Part shown: positions 42,183 through 51,240 of the stretch, piece by piece
How the letters are laid out: each line of letters begins with the position of its first letter
Position numbering within the stretch: position 1 is the first letter of the stretch
NCBI RefSeq assembly: GCF_013778305.1
Contig: NZ_JACEIC010000002.1
Span: 561,708-625,707, forward strand
Length of the DNA: 64,000 nt
Source: Nocardioides agri
GTDB taxonomy: Bacteria; Actinomycetota; Actinomycetes; Propionibacteriales; Nocardioidaceae
Reading direction: 5' to 3'
Made by a program: the position numbers and the translations under genes
Notes under the pieces: model-generated
Database searches by the model: none
Seen by the model: the letters and a program-made list of their open reading frames with translations, nothing else
Told to the model about the DNA's origin: nothing

Positions 42183-42299
42183 GTCTGCTCCTGTGGCTGG
42201 TAGGTGGCCACAGCGTCGCCCGGCGGACTTGGGATCCGCTTGGACCTGACTTGAACGGCTGATCGGGACGTGGCTTCCGCGCTCACGTCGGTCCCACGC

Positions 42300-43571
42300 T
42301 CAGCGGTTGGCCTCGGCCCGACGCAGCAGGAGCGCCCGCTCGCTCTGGTTCCGGCTCCGCTCGGCCGCCTCGGTGAACGCCTCGCTCGCCTGCTCGTGCA
42401 GCCCGGCACGCTCCAGCAGGTCACCGCGGACGCTCGGGATGAGCGGCGAGTCACCGAGCGCGTCCGGGGAGATCGCGGACAGCACGGCGAGCCCCGCGTC
42501 CGGGCCGAACGCGCGGCCGTGGGCGACGGCCCGGTTGACCTCGACCACCGGACCGGGGGCGGCCCGGGCGAGGACGTCGTACAGCGCGGCGATGCGGCGC
42601 CAGTCGGTGTCCTCGGCACGCGCCGCGCGGGCGTGCTGGGCGGCGATCGAGGCCTGGAGGAAGTACTTGCCGACCGGCTGGCCGGCCGCCGCCAGTTGCT
42701 CGGCCTGCTGCAGCGCCGCCAGGCCACGGCGCAGGAGGAGCTGGTCCCAGCGCGTCCGGTCCTGCGCCTCCAGCAGGACCGGTACGCCGTGCTCGTCGAG
42801 CCGGGCGGGCATCCGCGACCCCTGGATCTCCAGCAGCGCCTGGAGTCCGAGCACCTCGGTCTCGTCGGGCGCGAGGACAGCGAGCATGCGCGCCAGCCGC
42901 ATCGCCTCCTCGGCGAGGTCAGGACGCATCCAGTCCTCGCCCGCGGTGGCCGTGTAGCCCTCGTTGAAGATCAGGTAGATGACGGCCATGACGTCGTCGA
43001 GGCGGTCGGTCCGCTCCGGCCCCGTGGGCAGCTCGAACTCGGCGTGCGCCTCGGCGAGCGTCCGCTTCGCCCGCGAGATGCGCTGGGCCATCGTCGGCTC
43101 GGTCGCCAGGAAGCCGCGCGCGATCTCCGCGGTGCTGAGCCCGCCGACCAGGCGCAGCGTCAGCGCGGCCCGGGACTCGGGCGTCAGCGACGGGTGGCAG
43201 GAGAGGAAGATGAGTCGCAGGACGTCGTCCTCGATGTGGTCGACCTGGGCGTCGAGGTCCGGCATCTCCGCCTCCCCTCCCCCACCGGCGTGGTCGAGCT
43301 CCGCGACCTTGCGCCGCAGGGTGTCGGCGCGCCGGAAGTGGTCCACGGCGCGGCGCTTCGCGATGGTCATCAACCAGGCGGCCGGGTTGTCCGGCACGCC
43401 GGCGTCGGGCCACTGCTCGAGCGCGGCGACGAGCGCGTCCTGCGCGAGGTCCTCGGCGAGCTCGACGTCCCGGGTCATCCGGGTGAGGGCGCCGACGAGG
43501 CGGGCCGACTCGGCCCGCCACGCGGCGATGATGGCCCCGTTGGGGTCATCCGTCCTGGTCTCCGCCGGCAC
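42300..43571 (-). CDS. ECF sigma factor with C-terminal TPR-like extension (ECF42 type)
   Basis: A 423-residue sigma factor, about twice the usual ECF length. Residues 15-90 are sigma region 2 (AEDLAQDALVAALEQWPDAGVPDNPAAWLMTIAKRRAVDHFRR) and 130-180 region 4 (LTLRLVGGLSTAEIARGFLATEPTMAQRISRAKRTL). The remaining 230 residues are helical repeats beginning IYLIFNEGYTA, the DUF6596/TPR tail of the ECF42 group. It has no anti-sigma gene; instead a YCII gene lies upstream, the known ECF42 partner. TACGCT lies 6 nt before the GTG (leaderless). Confidence 0.9.
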   Translation of the reverse strand: MPAETRTDDPNGAIIAAWRAESARLVGALTRMTRDVELAEDLAQDALVAALEQWPDAGVPDNPAAWLMTIAKRRAVDHFRRADTLRRKVAELDHAGGGGEAEMPDLDAQVDHIEDDVLRLIFLSCHPSLTPESRAALTLRLVGGLSTAEIARGFLATEPTMAQRISRAKRTLAEAHAEFELPTGPERTDRLDDVMAVIYLIFNEGYTATAGEDWMRPDLAEEAMRLARMLAVLAPDETEVLGLQALLEIQGSRMPARLDEHGVPVLLEAQDRTRWDQLLLRRGLAALQQAEQLAAAGQPVGKYFLQASIAAQHARAARAEDTDWRRIAALYDVLARAAPGPVVEVNRAVAHGRAFGPDAGLAVLSAISPDALGDSPLIPSVRGDLLERAGLHEQASEAFTEAAERSRNQSERALLLRRAEANR

Positions 43572-43592
43572 GACGCCAGCGTAGGGCCGGGC

Positions 43593-43967
43593 TCAGGCGC
43601 CCGGCGCCTCCGGGCCGGTCGAGATCTGGCGCAGGGTCGAGATCACGGTGACCTCGGGCCAGTACTTCGCGTGCAGCTCGGCGAACTCCCGCTGGTCGGC
43701 CACGGCCTCCTCGAGCGAGGGGTACTCCATGATCGCCCAGCCGCCGACGACCTCCTTGGCCTCGGCGTACGGCCCGTCGACGCGGCTGACCTCGCCCTCG
43801 CGAACGACGAAGTTCACGGCGTCCTCGGTGCCGTAGAGCCCGCCGCCGTCGAGGAAGACGCCCTTGGCGGCCTGCTCGCCGATGTAGGCGTCCATCGCGT
43901 CGAAGAGCTCCTGCGGGGGCGTGCCGACGCCCTCTTCCATCCTGACGAATCCCATGAAACGCGGCAT
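43593..43967 (-). CDS. YCII/DGPF-family protein, partner of the ECF42 sigma factor
   Basis: A 124-residue single-domain YCII protein: MPRFMGFVRMEEG start, VNFVVREGEVSRVDGPYAEAKEVVGGWAIMEYPSLEEAVA and the C-terminal ISTLRQI. The DGPYAEAKE block is the DGPF motif. YCII proteins can be small hydrolases or ligand binders, and their genes are linked to ECF42 sigma factors, often as targets. AGGAG precedes the ATG by 9 nt. It is 21 bp upstream of the sigma gene on the same strand. Confidence 0.9.
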   Translation of the reverse strand: MPRFMGFVRMEEGVGTPPQELFDAMDAYIGEQAAKGVFLDGGGLYGTEDAVNFVVREGEVSRVDGPYAEAKEVVGGWAIMEYPSLEEAVADQREFAELHAKYWPEVTVISTLRQISTGPEAPGA

Positions 43968-44081
43968 CTCGATCACTCCTGGTTGGTTGCTGGGGAGGTG
44001 CTTCTCGCACGTACGTCGAACGACCGGCTCCTGCCTCGACATCGACTCGACAGTTTTCTCCGTCCCACCGCTCCCGGCGAT

Positions 44082-44096
44082 GTATATATCCTCTAT
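44082..44096 (+). promoter_or_regulatory. AT-rich promoter element upstream of the maleate-isomerase-like gene
   Basis: GTATATATCCTCTATC is the only strongly AT-rich stretch in this gap and contains TATATC as a likely -10 hexamer, leaving a leader of about 40 nt with AGGAG at 44119-44123. No clear dyad is seen. Confidence 0.4.
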
Positions 44097-44129
44097 CTTC
44101 ATGCCCGTGCCGTCCTCCAGGAGTCCCCG

Positions 44130-44873
44130 ATGAGCGCCGTCCTCACCAAGGGCAGGAAGTTCGCCCTGGTCCTGCCCTCGACCAACACCTCGGTCGAGCG
44201 CGAGTTCCACCACCTGCGCCCGCAGGACTGCTCCTGGCACACCGGCCGGATCATGATCAAGGCCCCGGCGCTCGACTCCGCCAACGCCTTCCAGGCCTTC
44301 CGCGAGTGCCTCAACGACGCGCTGCCCAGCGCGCTCGAGGTCGTGATGACCTGTCAGCCCGACTACATCGTGATGGGCATGTCGGCGGAGACGTTCTGGG
44401 GCGGCGTGCAGGGCAACGCGGCGTTCGAGCAGGGTGTCCGCGAGATGACGGGCCTCGACGTGACGACCGGCGCGACCGCGGCCGGCGAGGCGCTCAAGGC
44501 GTTCGGCGCCCGGCGCATCGGCGTCGTCACGCCGTACCAGCCAGTCGGCGACGAGCAGGTGGTCGCCTACTTCACGGAGCTCGGGTACGACGTGGCCGCG
44601 ATCCACGGCCTGTGCTCGGCGTCGGCGACCTCGATCGCCGACGAGACCCCCGAGACCCTGCGCGAGGCCTTCCTCGCCGTCGACGGACCGGACGTCGACG
44701 CACTCATCCAGTGCGGCACCAACCTCGAGTGCGTCGCGGTGGCGGCCGAGCTCGAGAAGGAGCTGGGCAAGCCGGTCATCGCGATCAACCTCGCGACCAT
44801 GTGGCACGCCTTCCGCACCAACGGCATCGACGACAAGATCCCCGGCTACGGCTCACTGATGGAGATCCACTGA
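44130..44873 (+). CDS. Maleate isomerase / arylmalonate decarboxylase-like protein
   Basis: A 247-residue member of the Asp/Glu racemase superfamily. The ligand-binding start is LVLPSTNTSVEREF, IGVVTPYQPVGDEQVVAYF opens the second half, and IQCGTNLE holds the second catalytic cysteine. The first catalytic cysteine of maleate isomerases appears replaced: PDYIVMGMSAETFWGG has methionine at that place, by manual alignment. A single-cysteine enzyme would fit a decarboxylase-like mechanism better than isomerisation. It is coupled to a Dabb-family gene (TGATG). Confidence 0.8.
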   Translation: MSAVLTKGRKFALVLPSTNTSVEREFHHLRPQDCSWHTGRIMIKAPALDSANAFQAFRECLNDALPSALEVVMTCQPDYIVMGMSAETFWGGVQGNAAFEQGVREMTGLDVTTGATAAGEALKAFGARRIGVVTPYQPVGDEQVVAYFTELGYDVAAIHGLCSASATSIADETPETLREAFLAVDGPDVDALIQCGTNLECVAVAAELEKELGKPVIAINLATMWHAFRTNGIDDKIPGYGSLMEIH

Positions 44874-45190
44874 TGTTCAACCACGTCGGCCACCTCACCC
44901 TCACGACGGGCACCAGCGACGGGCAGGTCGAGGCGATCCTGACCGCTCTGCTCGGCCTCCCGGGGCAGATCGACGGCCTGACCGAGGCCCAGGTCGTGCG
45001 CGACGCCGGCCTCACCGACGGCAACGCGACGCTGCGCTTCCACATGCGCTTCGAGTCCGAGGACGCCTGGCGCGCCTACGGCCAGCACCCGGCCCACGTC
45101 GCGGTGGTCAAGGAGCTCATCGTCCCGGCACTCGGGTCGAAGGCGTTCGTGCAGTACGACGACGCAGCGGTCCGCGCCTCCTCTGCCTGA
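44873..45190 (+). CDS. Dabb (stress-responsive A/B barrel) family protein
   Basis: A 105-residue ferredoxin-like protein: FNHVGHLTLTTG start, a central helix, ATLRFHMRFESEDAWRAYGQHPAHVAVVKELIVPAL. The HPAHVAVV block is characteristic of Dabb proteins, which form small dimeric barrels binding hydrophobic or aromatic acids; some are enzymes. Translational coupling suggests it works on the same compound as the isomerase-like enzyme. Confidence 0.82.
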   Translation: MFNHVGHLTLTTGTSDGQVEAILTALLGLPGQIDGLTEAQVVRDAGLTDGNATLRFHMRFESEDAWRAYGQHPAHVAVVKELIVPALGSKAFVQYDDAAVRASSA

Positions 45191-45250
45191 CCGCCCCGGT
45201 GCCGCCGGCCGAGCGCCCTGACTGCCGGCGCCCGGCGGTACGGTGCCAGC

Positions 45251-45490
45251 GTGCCCGAGACGACCGACCTCAACTTCGCGCTCATCCATGACTACATGCT
45301 GGAGCTCGGCGAGTTCTCGACGCCCGCGATCGTGGCCCGGCGCATCGGCTTCTCCCGCGTGACGGTCAAGAAGGCGTTCGTCCTCGGGGTCGAGCGCGGC
45401 TGGTACGTCACCCGCGACAGCGACAAGCACGTCGTCCCGCACACCGACCGCCCGGCCACCGAGTACAAAGCCGTCCCGCGCGGGACCTAA
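45251..45490 (+). CDS. Small winged-helix-like protein
   Basis: A 79-residue protein: LNFALIHDYMLELGEFSTPAIVARRIGFSRVTVKKAFVLGVERGWYVTRDSDKHV. The pattern of helix, helix-turn-helix (TPAIVARRIGFSRVTVKKAF) and a beta wing (WYVTRDSDKHVV) suggests DNA binding without a ligand domain. TACGGT (45239-45244) stands 6 nt before the GTG (leaderless). It lies just before the pyruvate formate-lyase operon and could regulate it; this is a guess from position. Confidence 0.6.
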   Translation: MPETTDLNFALIHDYMLELGEFSTPAIVARRIGFSRVTVKKAFVLGVERGWYVTRDSDKHVVPHTDRPATEYKAVPRGT

Positions 45491-45539
45491 GGCCCGTGAC
45501 GCCCGCCGGACTGCGCAGTAGCGTGAAGACGGAGGCCTC

Positions 45540-47795
45540 ATGACAATCGAGCACGCGACCGCCCACCGGACCGACGCCTGGGAAGGCTTCCTGGGCGGGC
45601 CGTGGCAGAACGACATCGACGTGGCGGACTTCGTCCGCCGCAACCGCACGGCGTACGACGGCGACGCCTCCTTCCTGTCCGGGCCGACCGAGCGCACGAC
45701 CGCGGTGTGGAGCGCCGTCAGCTCGCTCTTCCCCGAGGAGCGGGCGCGCGGCATCTACGACGTCGACCCCGCCACCCCGGCGGGCATCACGGCGTTCGCG
45801 CCCGGCTACATCGACCAGGACAAGGAGCTGATCGTCGGTCTCCAGACCGACGCCCCGCTCAAGCGCGCGATCATGCCCAACGGCGGTCTGCGGATGGTCG
45901 AGTCCGGGCTGGCGGCGTACGGCTACGAGGTCGACCCGGTGGTCCGCGAGATCTTCACGAAGCACCGCCGCACCCACAACGCCGGTGTCTTCGACGCCTA
46001 CACCGACCAGATGCGGGCCGCTCGCAAGGCGGGCATCATCACCGGCCTGCCCGACGCCTACGGCCGCGGCCGGATCATCGGCGACTACCGCCGCGTGGCG
46101 CTCTACGGCGTCGACCGGCTGATCGCGGACAAGAAGCGGGACCGCGCGGCGCTCGACCTGGTGCCCTCGTCCGACGACGTGATCCGCGACCGCGAGGAGC
46201 TCGCCGAGCAGCTCCGCGCGCTGGGCGAGCTCAAGGAGATGGCGCAGTCCTACGGCTACGACCTCTCCGGGCCGGCGACCACGGCCCGCGAGGCCGTCCA
46301 GTGGCTCTACTTCGCCTACCTCGCGGCGACCAAGGAGCAGAACGGCGCCGCGATGTCGCTGGGGCGCACCTCGTCCTTCCTCGACGTCTACATCGACCGC
46401 GACCTGGCCGCCGGCACCCTCGACGAGTCCGCCGCCCAGGAGCTCGTCGACGACTTCGTGATCAAGCTGCGCATCGTGCGCTTCCTGCGCACGCCGGAGT
46501 ACGACGCGCTCTTCTCAGGCGACCCGACCTGGGTCACCGAGTCGATCGGCGGCATGAGCGCCGACGGCGCCACGCTGGTCACCAAGAACAGCTTCCGCTT
46601 CCTCCAGACGCTCTACAACCTCGGCCCGGCGCCCGAGCCCAACCTCACGGTGCTCTGGTCGCCGGCCCTGCCCGAGGGCTTCAAGCGGTTCGCCGCCCAG
46701 GTCTCGCTCGACACCAGCGCGATCCAGTACGAGTCCGACGACCTGCTCCGCGGCAGCCTCGACGACGACACCGCGATCGCGTGCTGCGTCTCCGGGATGC
46801 GGGTCGGCAAGGACATGCAGTTCTTCGGCGCGCGGGTCAACCTGGCCAAGGCGCTGCTCTATGCGATCAACGGCGGACGCGACGAGATCAGCGGGGCGCA
46901 GGTCGCCCCGGCCACGGAGCCGATCACGGCCGACGTGCTCGACCACGACACCGTGGTGGCGGCGTACGAGCGCACCCTCGACTGGCTCGCCGCCCTCTAC
47001 GTCGACACTCTCAACGTCATCCACTACATGCACGACAAGTACTCCTACGAGCGGCTCGAGATGGCGCTGCACGACTACCCCGTGCACCGCTTCATGGCGT
47101 GCGGCATCGCCGGCCTCTCGGTCGCGGCCGACAGCCTGTCGGCCATCAAGAACGCGACCGTGCGGGTGCAGCGCGACGAGACCGGCCTCGCCGTGGGGTA
47201 CGACGTGGACGGCGAGTTCCCGACGTACGGCAACAACGACGACCGTGCCGACGACATCGCGGTCTGGCTGGTGGAGAGCTTCATGGAGCGGATCCGCCGC
47301 CAGCCGACCTACCGCAACGCCGAGCACAGCCAGTCGGTGCTGACGATCACCTCCAACGTCGTCTACGGCAAGCACACCGGCTCGACGCCCGACGGGCGCA
47401 AGGCCGGCGAGCCGTTCGCGCCGGGCGCGAACCCGATGAACGGCCGCGACCACCGCGGAGTCATCGCCTCGGCGCTGTCGGTGGCGAAGCTGCCCTACGA
47501 CGCGGCGCGCGACGGCATCTCGCTGACCTCGACCATCACCCCGTCGGGGCTGGGCCGCCAGCGCGACGAGCAGATCGCCAACCTGGTCGGCGTGCTCGAC
47601 GGCTACTTCGACGCGGGCGGCTTCCACATCAACGTCAACGTGCTGGACCGCGCGACGCTCGAGGACGCGATGGAGCACCCGGAGAGCTATCCGCAGCTGA
47701 CCGTGCGGGTCTCCGGCTACGCGGTCAACTTCGTGAAGCTCACCCCCGAGCAGCAGCGCGACGTGATCTCCCGGACCTTCCACAAGTCGATGTAG
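45540..47795 (+). CDS. pflB: Formate acetyltransferase (pyruvate formate-lyase)
   Basis: A 751-residue glycyl-radical enzyme converting pyruvate and CoA to acetyl-CoA and formate without oxygen. The double-cysteine active site is Cys415-Cys416 in IACCVSGMR, and the radical glycine is Gly726 in VRVSGYAV. Both match E. coli PflB positions (418/419 and 734) closely, so it is a true PFL rather than a diol dehydratase. GGAGG precedes the ATG. The activase gene follows by 12 bp. An oxygen-sensitive enzyme in a presumed aerobe implies micro-oxic or anaerobic episodes. Confidence 0.96.
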   Translation: MTIEHATAHRTDAWEGFLGGPWQNDIDVADFVRRNRTAYDGDASFLSGPTERTTAVWSAVSSLFPEERARGIYDVDPATPAGITAFAPGYIDQDKELIVGLQTDAPLKRAIMPNGGLRMVESGLAAYGYEVDPVVREIFTKHRRTHNAGVFDAYTDQMRAARKAGIITGLPDAYGRGRIIGDYRRVALYGVDRLIADKKRDRAALDLVPSSDDVIRDREELAEQLRALGELKEMAQSYGYDLSGPATTAREAVQWLYFAYLAATKEQNGAAMSLGRTSSFLDVYIDRDLAAGTLDESAAQELVDDFVIKLRIVRFLRTPEYDALFSGDPTWVTESIGGMSADGATLVTKNSFRFLQTLYNLGPAPEPNLTVLWSPALPEGFKRFAAQVSLDTSAIQYESDDLLRGSLDDDTAIACCVSGMRVGKDMQFFGARVNLAKALLYAINGGRDEISGAQVAPATEPITADVLDHDTVVAAYERTLDWLAALYVDTLNVIHYMHDKYSYERLEMALHDYPVHRFMACGIAGLSVAADSLSAIKNATVRVQRDETGLAVGYDVDGEFPTYGNNDDRADDIAVWLVESFMERIRRQPTYRNAEHSQSVLTITSNVVYGKHTGSTPDGRKAGEPFAPGANPMNGRDHRGVIASALSVAKLPYDAARDGISLTSTITPSGLGRQRDEQIANLVGVLDGYFDAGGFHINVNVLDRATLEDAMEHPESYPQLTVRVSGYAVNFVKLTPEQQRDVISRTFHKSM

Positions 47796-47807
47796 GGTGC
47801 GGCGCCG

Positions 47808-48554
47808 ATGACCGACGGCCTCGAGGCCTCCGTCCACTCCTGGGACCTCTCCACGGGCGTGGACGGGCCCGGGACCCGCTTCGTGCTGTTCCTCTCCGGC
47901 TGCCCGCTGCGCTGCCTCTACTGCCAGAACCCCGACACCTGGCACATGCGTGATGGCACCCGGCGCCGGCTGGAGGCGATCATGGAGGACGTCGCGCTCT
48001 ACCGCCGCTTCCTCCAGGTCGCGCACGGAGGCGTGACGGCCAGCGGCGGCGAGCCGCTGCTGCAGTCGGAGTTCGTCACCGAGTTCTTCCGCGCCTGCCA
48101 GGAGTGGGACCTCAACACCGCGCTCGACACCTCCGGCAACCTCGGCATCCGGGCGCAGGAGGACCTGCTGTCGGTCACGGACCTGGTGCTGCTCGACATC
48201 AAGTCCTTCGACGCGCGCACCTACCGGAACCTCACCGGCAAGGACGTCGCCCCGACGCTCGCGTTCGCCGAGCGGCTCGCGTCGGTGGGTCAGCGGATGT
48301 GGATCCGCTTCGTGCTGGTCCCGGGCGTCACCGACGACCCGGGCAACGTCGCGGCCATCGCCCGGTTCGCGGCGGGTCTCGGACCGGCGGTCGAGCGGGT
48401 CGAGATCCTGCCGTTCCACCGGCTGGGCCAGCACAAGTACGACGCGCTCAGGATGCCCTTCCCGCTGGCCGACACCGAGCCTCCCGACGAAGAGCTGATC
48501 GAGCGCACCCGGAGCCTCTTCGCGGAGCAGCGCCTCCCGGTGCTGGTCGCCTGA
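47808..48554 (+). CDS. pflA: Pyruvate formate-lyase activating enzyme (radical SAM)
   Basis: A 248-residue radical SAM enzyme that installs the glycyl radical on PflB. The cluster motif is CPLRCLYC (CX3CX2C), starting at about residue 32, preceded by STGVDGPGTRFVLFLSGC; GGVTASGGEPLLQ binds SAM. No extra ferredoxin domain is present, as in E. coli PflA. Transcribed with pflB. Confidence 0.95.
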   Translation: MTDGLEASVHSWDLSTGVDGPGTRFVLFLSGCPLRCLYCQNPDTWHMRDGTRRRLEAIMEDVALYRRFLQVAHGGVTASGGEPLLQSEFVTEFFRACQEWDLNTALDTSGNLGIRAQEDLLSVTDLVLLDIKSFDARTYRNLTGKDVAPTLAFAERLASVGQRMWIRFVLVPGVTDDPGNVAAIARFAAGLGPAVERVEILPFHRLGQHKYDALRMPFPLADTEPPDEELIERTRSLFAEQRLPVLVA

Positions 48555-48559
48555 GCCGT

Positions 48560-48616
48560 CGCACCTGACCTCTCGGTCGTGGATGCGGCGGATCGACGAC
48601 CCGGGGGTCAGGTGCG
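48560..48616. repeat. 57-bp palindromic element, copy 1 (also convergent terminator)
   Basis: Outer arms CGCACCTGACC and GGTCAGGTGCG are perfect 11-bp inverted repeats; inner arms GGTCGT and ACGACC are also inverted. Total length is 57 bp. It sits between the convergent pflA and nat genes, overlapping the last 9 bp of nat. The same element occurs at 53321-53377 with the same length and arms but different loop sequence. Confidence 0.85.
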
Positions 48617-49441
48617 TGGCGGCAACGCGGCGGCGAGTGCCAGCAGCCGGGCGCGCTCGTCGTCGGTGAGAGGTACGCCGAGCGCCGTCAGCCACTCGTC
48701 GAGCTCGCCGTCGCGCAGCGGGCGGTGCTCCGGGGTCTCCCCCGGCGTCCGGATCGTCAGCGTCTCGTGGGTGACGGTGACGTGCTGACCGTCGAGATGC
48801 TTGGCGACGGTCAGGCTGAAGGTGAAGTGCGACGCGGGGTGGGTGCTCGTGTAGTGGTGGCCCATCACGACGTCGACCGGCTTCACGGGCAGCTCGTCGG
48901 TGGTGTGCGCGACCTCCCAGCCCGACTCCCTCAGGCGACCCAGCACCCAGCCCTCGGCGTGCCGGGCGATGCGGTAGCGCCAGCCCGGCAGGTAGTCGTC
49001 CTCGGCGCCGTCGGCCAACGGGATCGGCCGCAGCAGGCTCATCCCGAACCCGGGGTCGCACAGCAGCCGCTGCCCGTCCAGCACGACCTCGACCACCATG
49101 TGGGTGCGGCCCTGCTGCTGACCGGTGGCGGGGTCGCCGACCCGGCCGAGGTGGCGGCGCACGTCGTACCCGAGGCGCTCGAGGGCCGCGGCGAAGACCG
49201 TGCTGTGCTCGAAGCAGTAGCCACCTCGCCCGCGGCCGACGAACTTGTCCTGCACGGCGTCGAGCGAGACGCCCGGGTGCTGGCCGAGCAGCACGTCGAT
49301 GTTGTCGAACGTGAAGGCCTGCACGTGCGCCTCGTGCAGCTCGTCGAGCGCCGACCGGCCGGCCTCGCGCGCCGGCACGCCGATGCGTGCCAGGTAGCCC
49401 GCGAGGTCCAGCCGGTCGGTCTGCCAGTCCGTGGTCGACAT
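48608..49441 (-). CDS. nat: Arylamine N-acetyltransferase
   Basis: A 277-residue enzyme moving acetyl groups from acetyl-CoA to arylamines and hydrazines. The Cys-His-Asp triad is visible: Cys in GRGRGGYCFEHS, His in GRTHMVVEV, Asp in LLCDPGFG. FDNIDVLLGQHPGVSLD near residue 45 is the conserved NAT block. Length is typical. It is 8 bp downstream of serA on the same strand, so probably cotranscribed. The palindromic element overlaps its stop codon. Confidence 0.94.
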   Translation of the reverse strand: MSTTDWQTDRLDLAGYLARIGVPAREAGRSALDELHEAHVQAFTFDNIDVLLGQHPGVSLDAVQDKFVGRGRGGYCFEHSTVFAAALERLGYDVRRHLGRVGDPATGQQQGRTHMVVEVVLDGQRLLCDPGFGMSLLRPIPLADGAEDDYLPGWRYRIARHAEGWVLGRLRESGWEVAHTTDELPVKPVDVVMGHHYTSTHPASHFTFSLTVAKHLDGQHVTVTHETLTIRTPGETPEHRPLRDGELDEWLTALGVPLTDDERARLLALAAALPPRT

Positions 49442-49449
49442 GCGACCAG

Positions 49450-51030
49450 TCAGACCAGGTTGACGGCGCGCGCCGACGCGGCCGACATCGCCGCCTGGAT
49501 GTCGTCGAGCGTCTCGGCGGGGATCGCGGTGTCGACGGAGAGGGCGACGAGCGCCTGGCCGCCCCGGGTCTGGCGGGAGACCTGCATGCCGGCGATGTTG
49601 ACGCCGACCTCGCCGAGGATGCCGCCGACGGTGCCGACCATGCCGGGCCGGTCCTCGTAGGTGAAGAACGCGAGGTGCTCGGTGGGCTCGATGTCGACGT
49701 CGAACTCGTTGACCTCGACCAGCCGCTCGCGTTGCGCGATGCCGACCAGCGTGCCGCTCACGGAGACCTGCGAGCCGTCGGCGAGGGTGCCGCGGATCGT
49801 GATCAGGTTGCGGTGGTCGGGACTGTCGGGGTCGACCACGAGCCGCACCGCCATGCCGCGCTCGGCGGCGAAGAGCGGGGCGTTCACGTAGGAGACCTGC
49901 TGCTCGACGATGTCGGAGAAGATGCCCTTGAGGGCAGCGAGCTCCAGCACCTTGACGTCGTAGTCGGTGATCTCGCCGCGCACCTCGACGTCGACCTGCT
50001 GGGCGACCTCGCCGGCGAGGCCGGTGAAGACGCGACCGAGCTTCTCGGCGAGGGGGATGCCGGGGCGCACCTCCTCGGCGATCACCCCGCCCTGCACGTT
50101 GACCGCGTCGGGCACGAGCTCGCCGGAGAGGGCGAGGCGCACGGACTTCGCGACCGCGACGCCGGCCTTCTCCTGGGCCTCGTCGGTGGAGGCACCGAGG
50201 TGCGGGGTGGCGACGACGTTCTCGAGCTCGAAGAGCGGGCTCTCGGTGCAGGGCTCCTGCGCGAACACGTCGAGGCCGGCCGCCGCGACGCGGCCCTCCT
50301 TGAGGGCGGAGTAGAGGGCGCCCTCGTCGACGATCCCGCCGCGCGCGGCGTTGACGAGCACCAGCGACGGCTTCACCTTGTGCAGCTGCTCGGCACCGAT
50401 GAGTCCGACGGTCTCGGCGGTCTTGGGCAGGTGCACCGACATGAAGTCCGCCTCGGCGAGCAGGGTGTCGAGGTCGACCAGCCGCACCCCCATCTGCGCG
50501 GCCCGGCCGGGCTGGACGTAGGGGTCGAAGGCGACGACCTTCATGCCGAAGGCGCTGAGCCGCTGGGCGACCAGCACGCCGATCCGGCCGAGGCCGACGA
50601 TGCCGACGGTCTTCTCGTAGAGCTCCACGCCGGTGTAGCGCGACCGCTTCCACTCGCCGTTCTTGAGCGCGGCGTGGGCCGGCGAGACGTGGCGGGCCGC
50701 GGCGAGCATGAGCGCGACGGCGAGCTCGGCGGCGGAGACGATGTTGGAGGTCGGCGCGTTGACGACCATGACCCCGGCCTGGGTCGCGGCGCGCACGTCG
50801 ACGTTGTCGAGACCGACGCCGGCCCTGGCGACGACCTTGAGCCGGCTGGCGGCGTCCAGCGCCTCGGCGTCCACCTTGGTGGCCGAGCGGACCAGCAGGG
50901 CGTCGGCGTCGACGATCGCGGCGAGCAGCGCCTCGCGATCGGCGCCGTCGCAGTGCCGGATCTCGAAGTCCGGGCCCAGCGCCTCGACAGTGGCGGGGCT
51001 CAGCTCTTCGGCGATGAGTACGACGGGCAT
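49450..51030 (-). CDS. serA: D-3-phosphoglycerate dehydrogenase
   Basis: A 526-residue enzyme opening serine synthesis. Residues 1-310 hold substrate and NAD domains (VGIVGLGRIGVLVAQRL, then NAARGGIVDEGAL and HLGASTDEAQEKAG with the catalytic His). The long form follows: an intervening domain (about 320-450) and a C-terminal ACT domain (AFFTYEDRPGMVGTVGGILGEVGVNIAGMQV) for serine feedback. This is the type I layout of mycobacteria (about 528 residues). ATG at 51030 is chosen over an upstream ATG at 51081, since homologues begin MPVVLIAE. Confidence 0.96.
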   Translation of the reverse strand: MPVVLIAEELSPATVEALGPDFEIRHCDGADREALLAAIVDADALLVRSATKVDAEALDAASRLKVVARAGVGLDNVDVRAATQAGVMVVNAPTSNIVSAAELAVALMLAAARHVSPAHAALKNGEWKRSRYTGVELYEKTVGIVGLGRIGVLVAQRLSAFGMKVVAFDPYVQPGRAAQMGVRLVDLDTLLAEADFMSVHLPKTAETVGLIGAEQLHKVKPSLVLVNAARGGIVDEGALYSALKEGRVAAAGLDVFAQEPCTESPLFELENVVATPHLGASTDEAQEKAGVAVAKSVRLALSGELVPDAVNVQGGVIAEEVRPGIPLAEKLGRVFTGLAGEVAQQVDVEVRGEITDYDVKVLELAALKGIFSDIVEQQVSYVNAPLFAAERGMAVRLVVDPDSPDHRNLITIRGTLADGSQVSVSGTLVGIAQRERLVEVNEFDVDIEPTEHLAFFTYEDRPGMVGTVGGILGEVGVNIAGMQVSRQTRGGQALVALSVDTAIPAETLDDIQAAMSAASARAVNLV

Positions 51031-51191
51031 GGTCACAGCGGCTGTCCTCGAGGGCCTCGACGGGTGCGGACGGCACGACACTGTGCTCGCTCGCGACTGT
51101 ACCCGACCCTCGCCCGTAATCGACTGGCGTCCGCCACACGGCGTTGTCTACCCTCGTCGGGTCGCATCCCCGTCCGCAGGCAGGTTCTCTT

Positions 51192-51237
51192 GGAGCTCTG
51201 AGGTGTCCCTCGACCACCACCTCACTTCTGGAGCTCC
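51192..51237 (+). promoter_or_regulatory. Hairpin in the leader of the ABC-F gene
   Basis: GGAGCTC-TGAGGTG (51192-51205) pairs with CACCTCA (51218-51224) and GAGCTCC (51231-51237), interrupted by a 6-nt bulge. The outer 3' arm contains GGAGCTCC, the likely ribosome site of the ABC-F gene (ATG 51241), so the structure could hide it. Also present is an overlapping short frame from GTG 51204. Leader control of antibiotic-resistance ABC-F genes is known; here it is inferred. Confidence 0.45.
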
Positions 51238-51240
51238 CGC

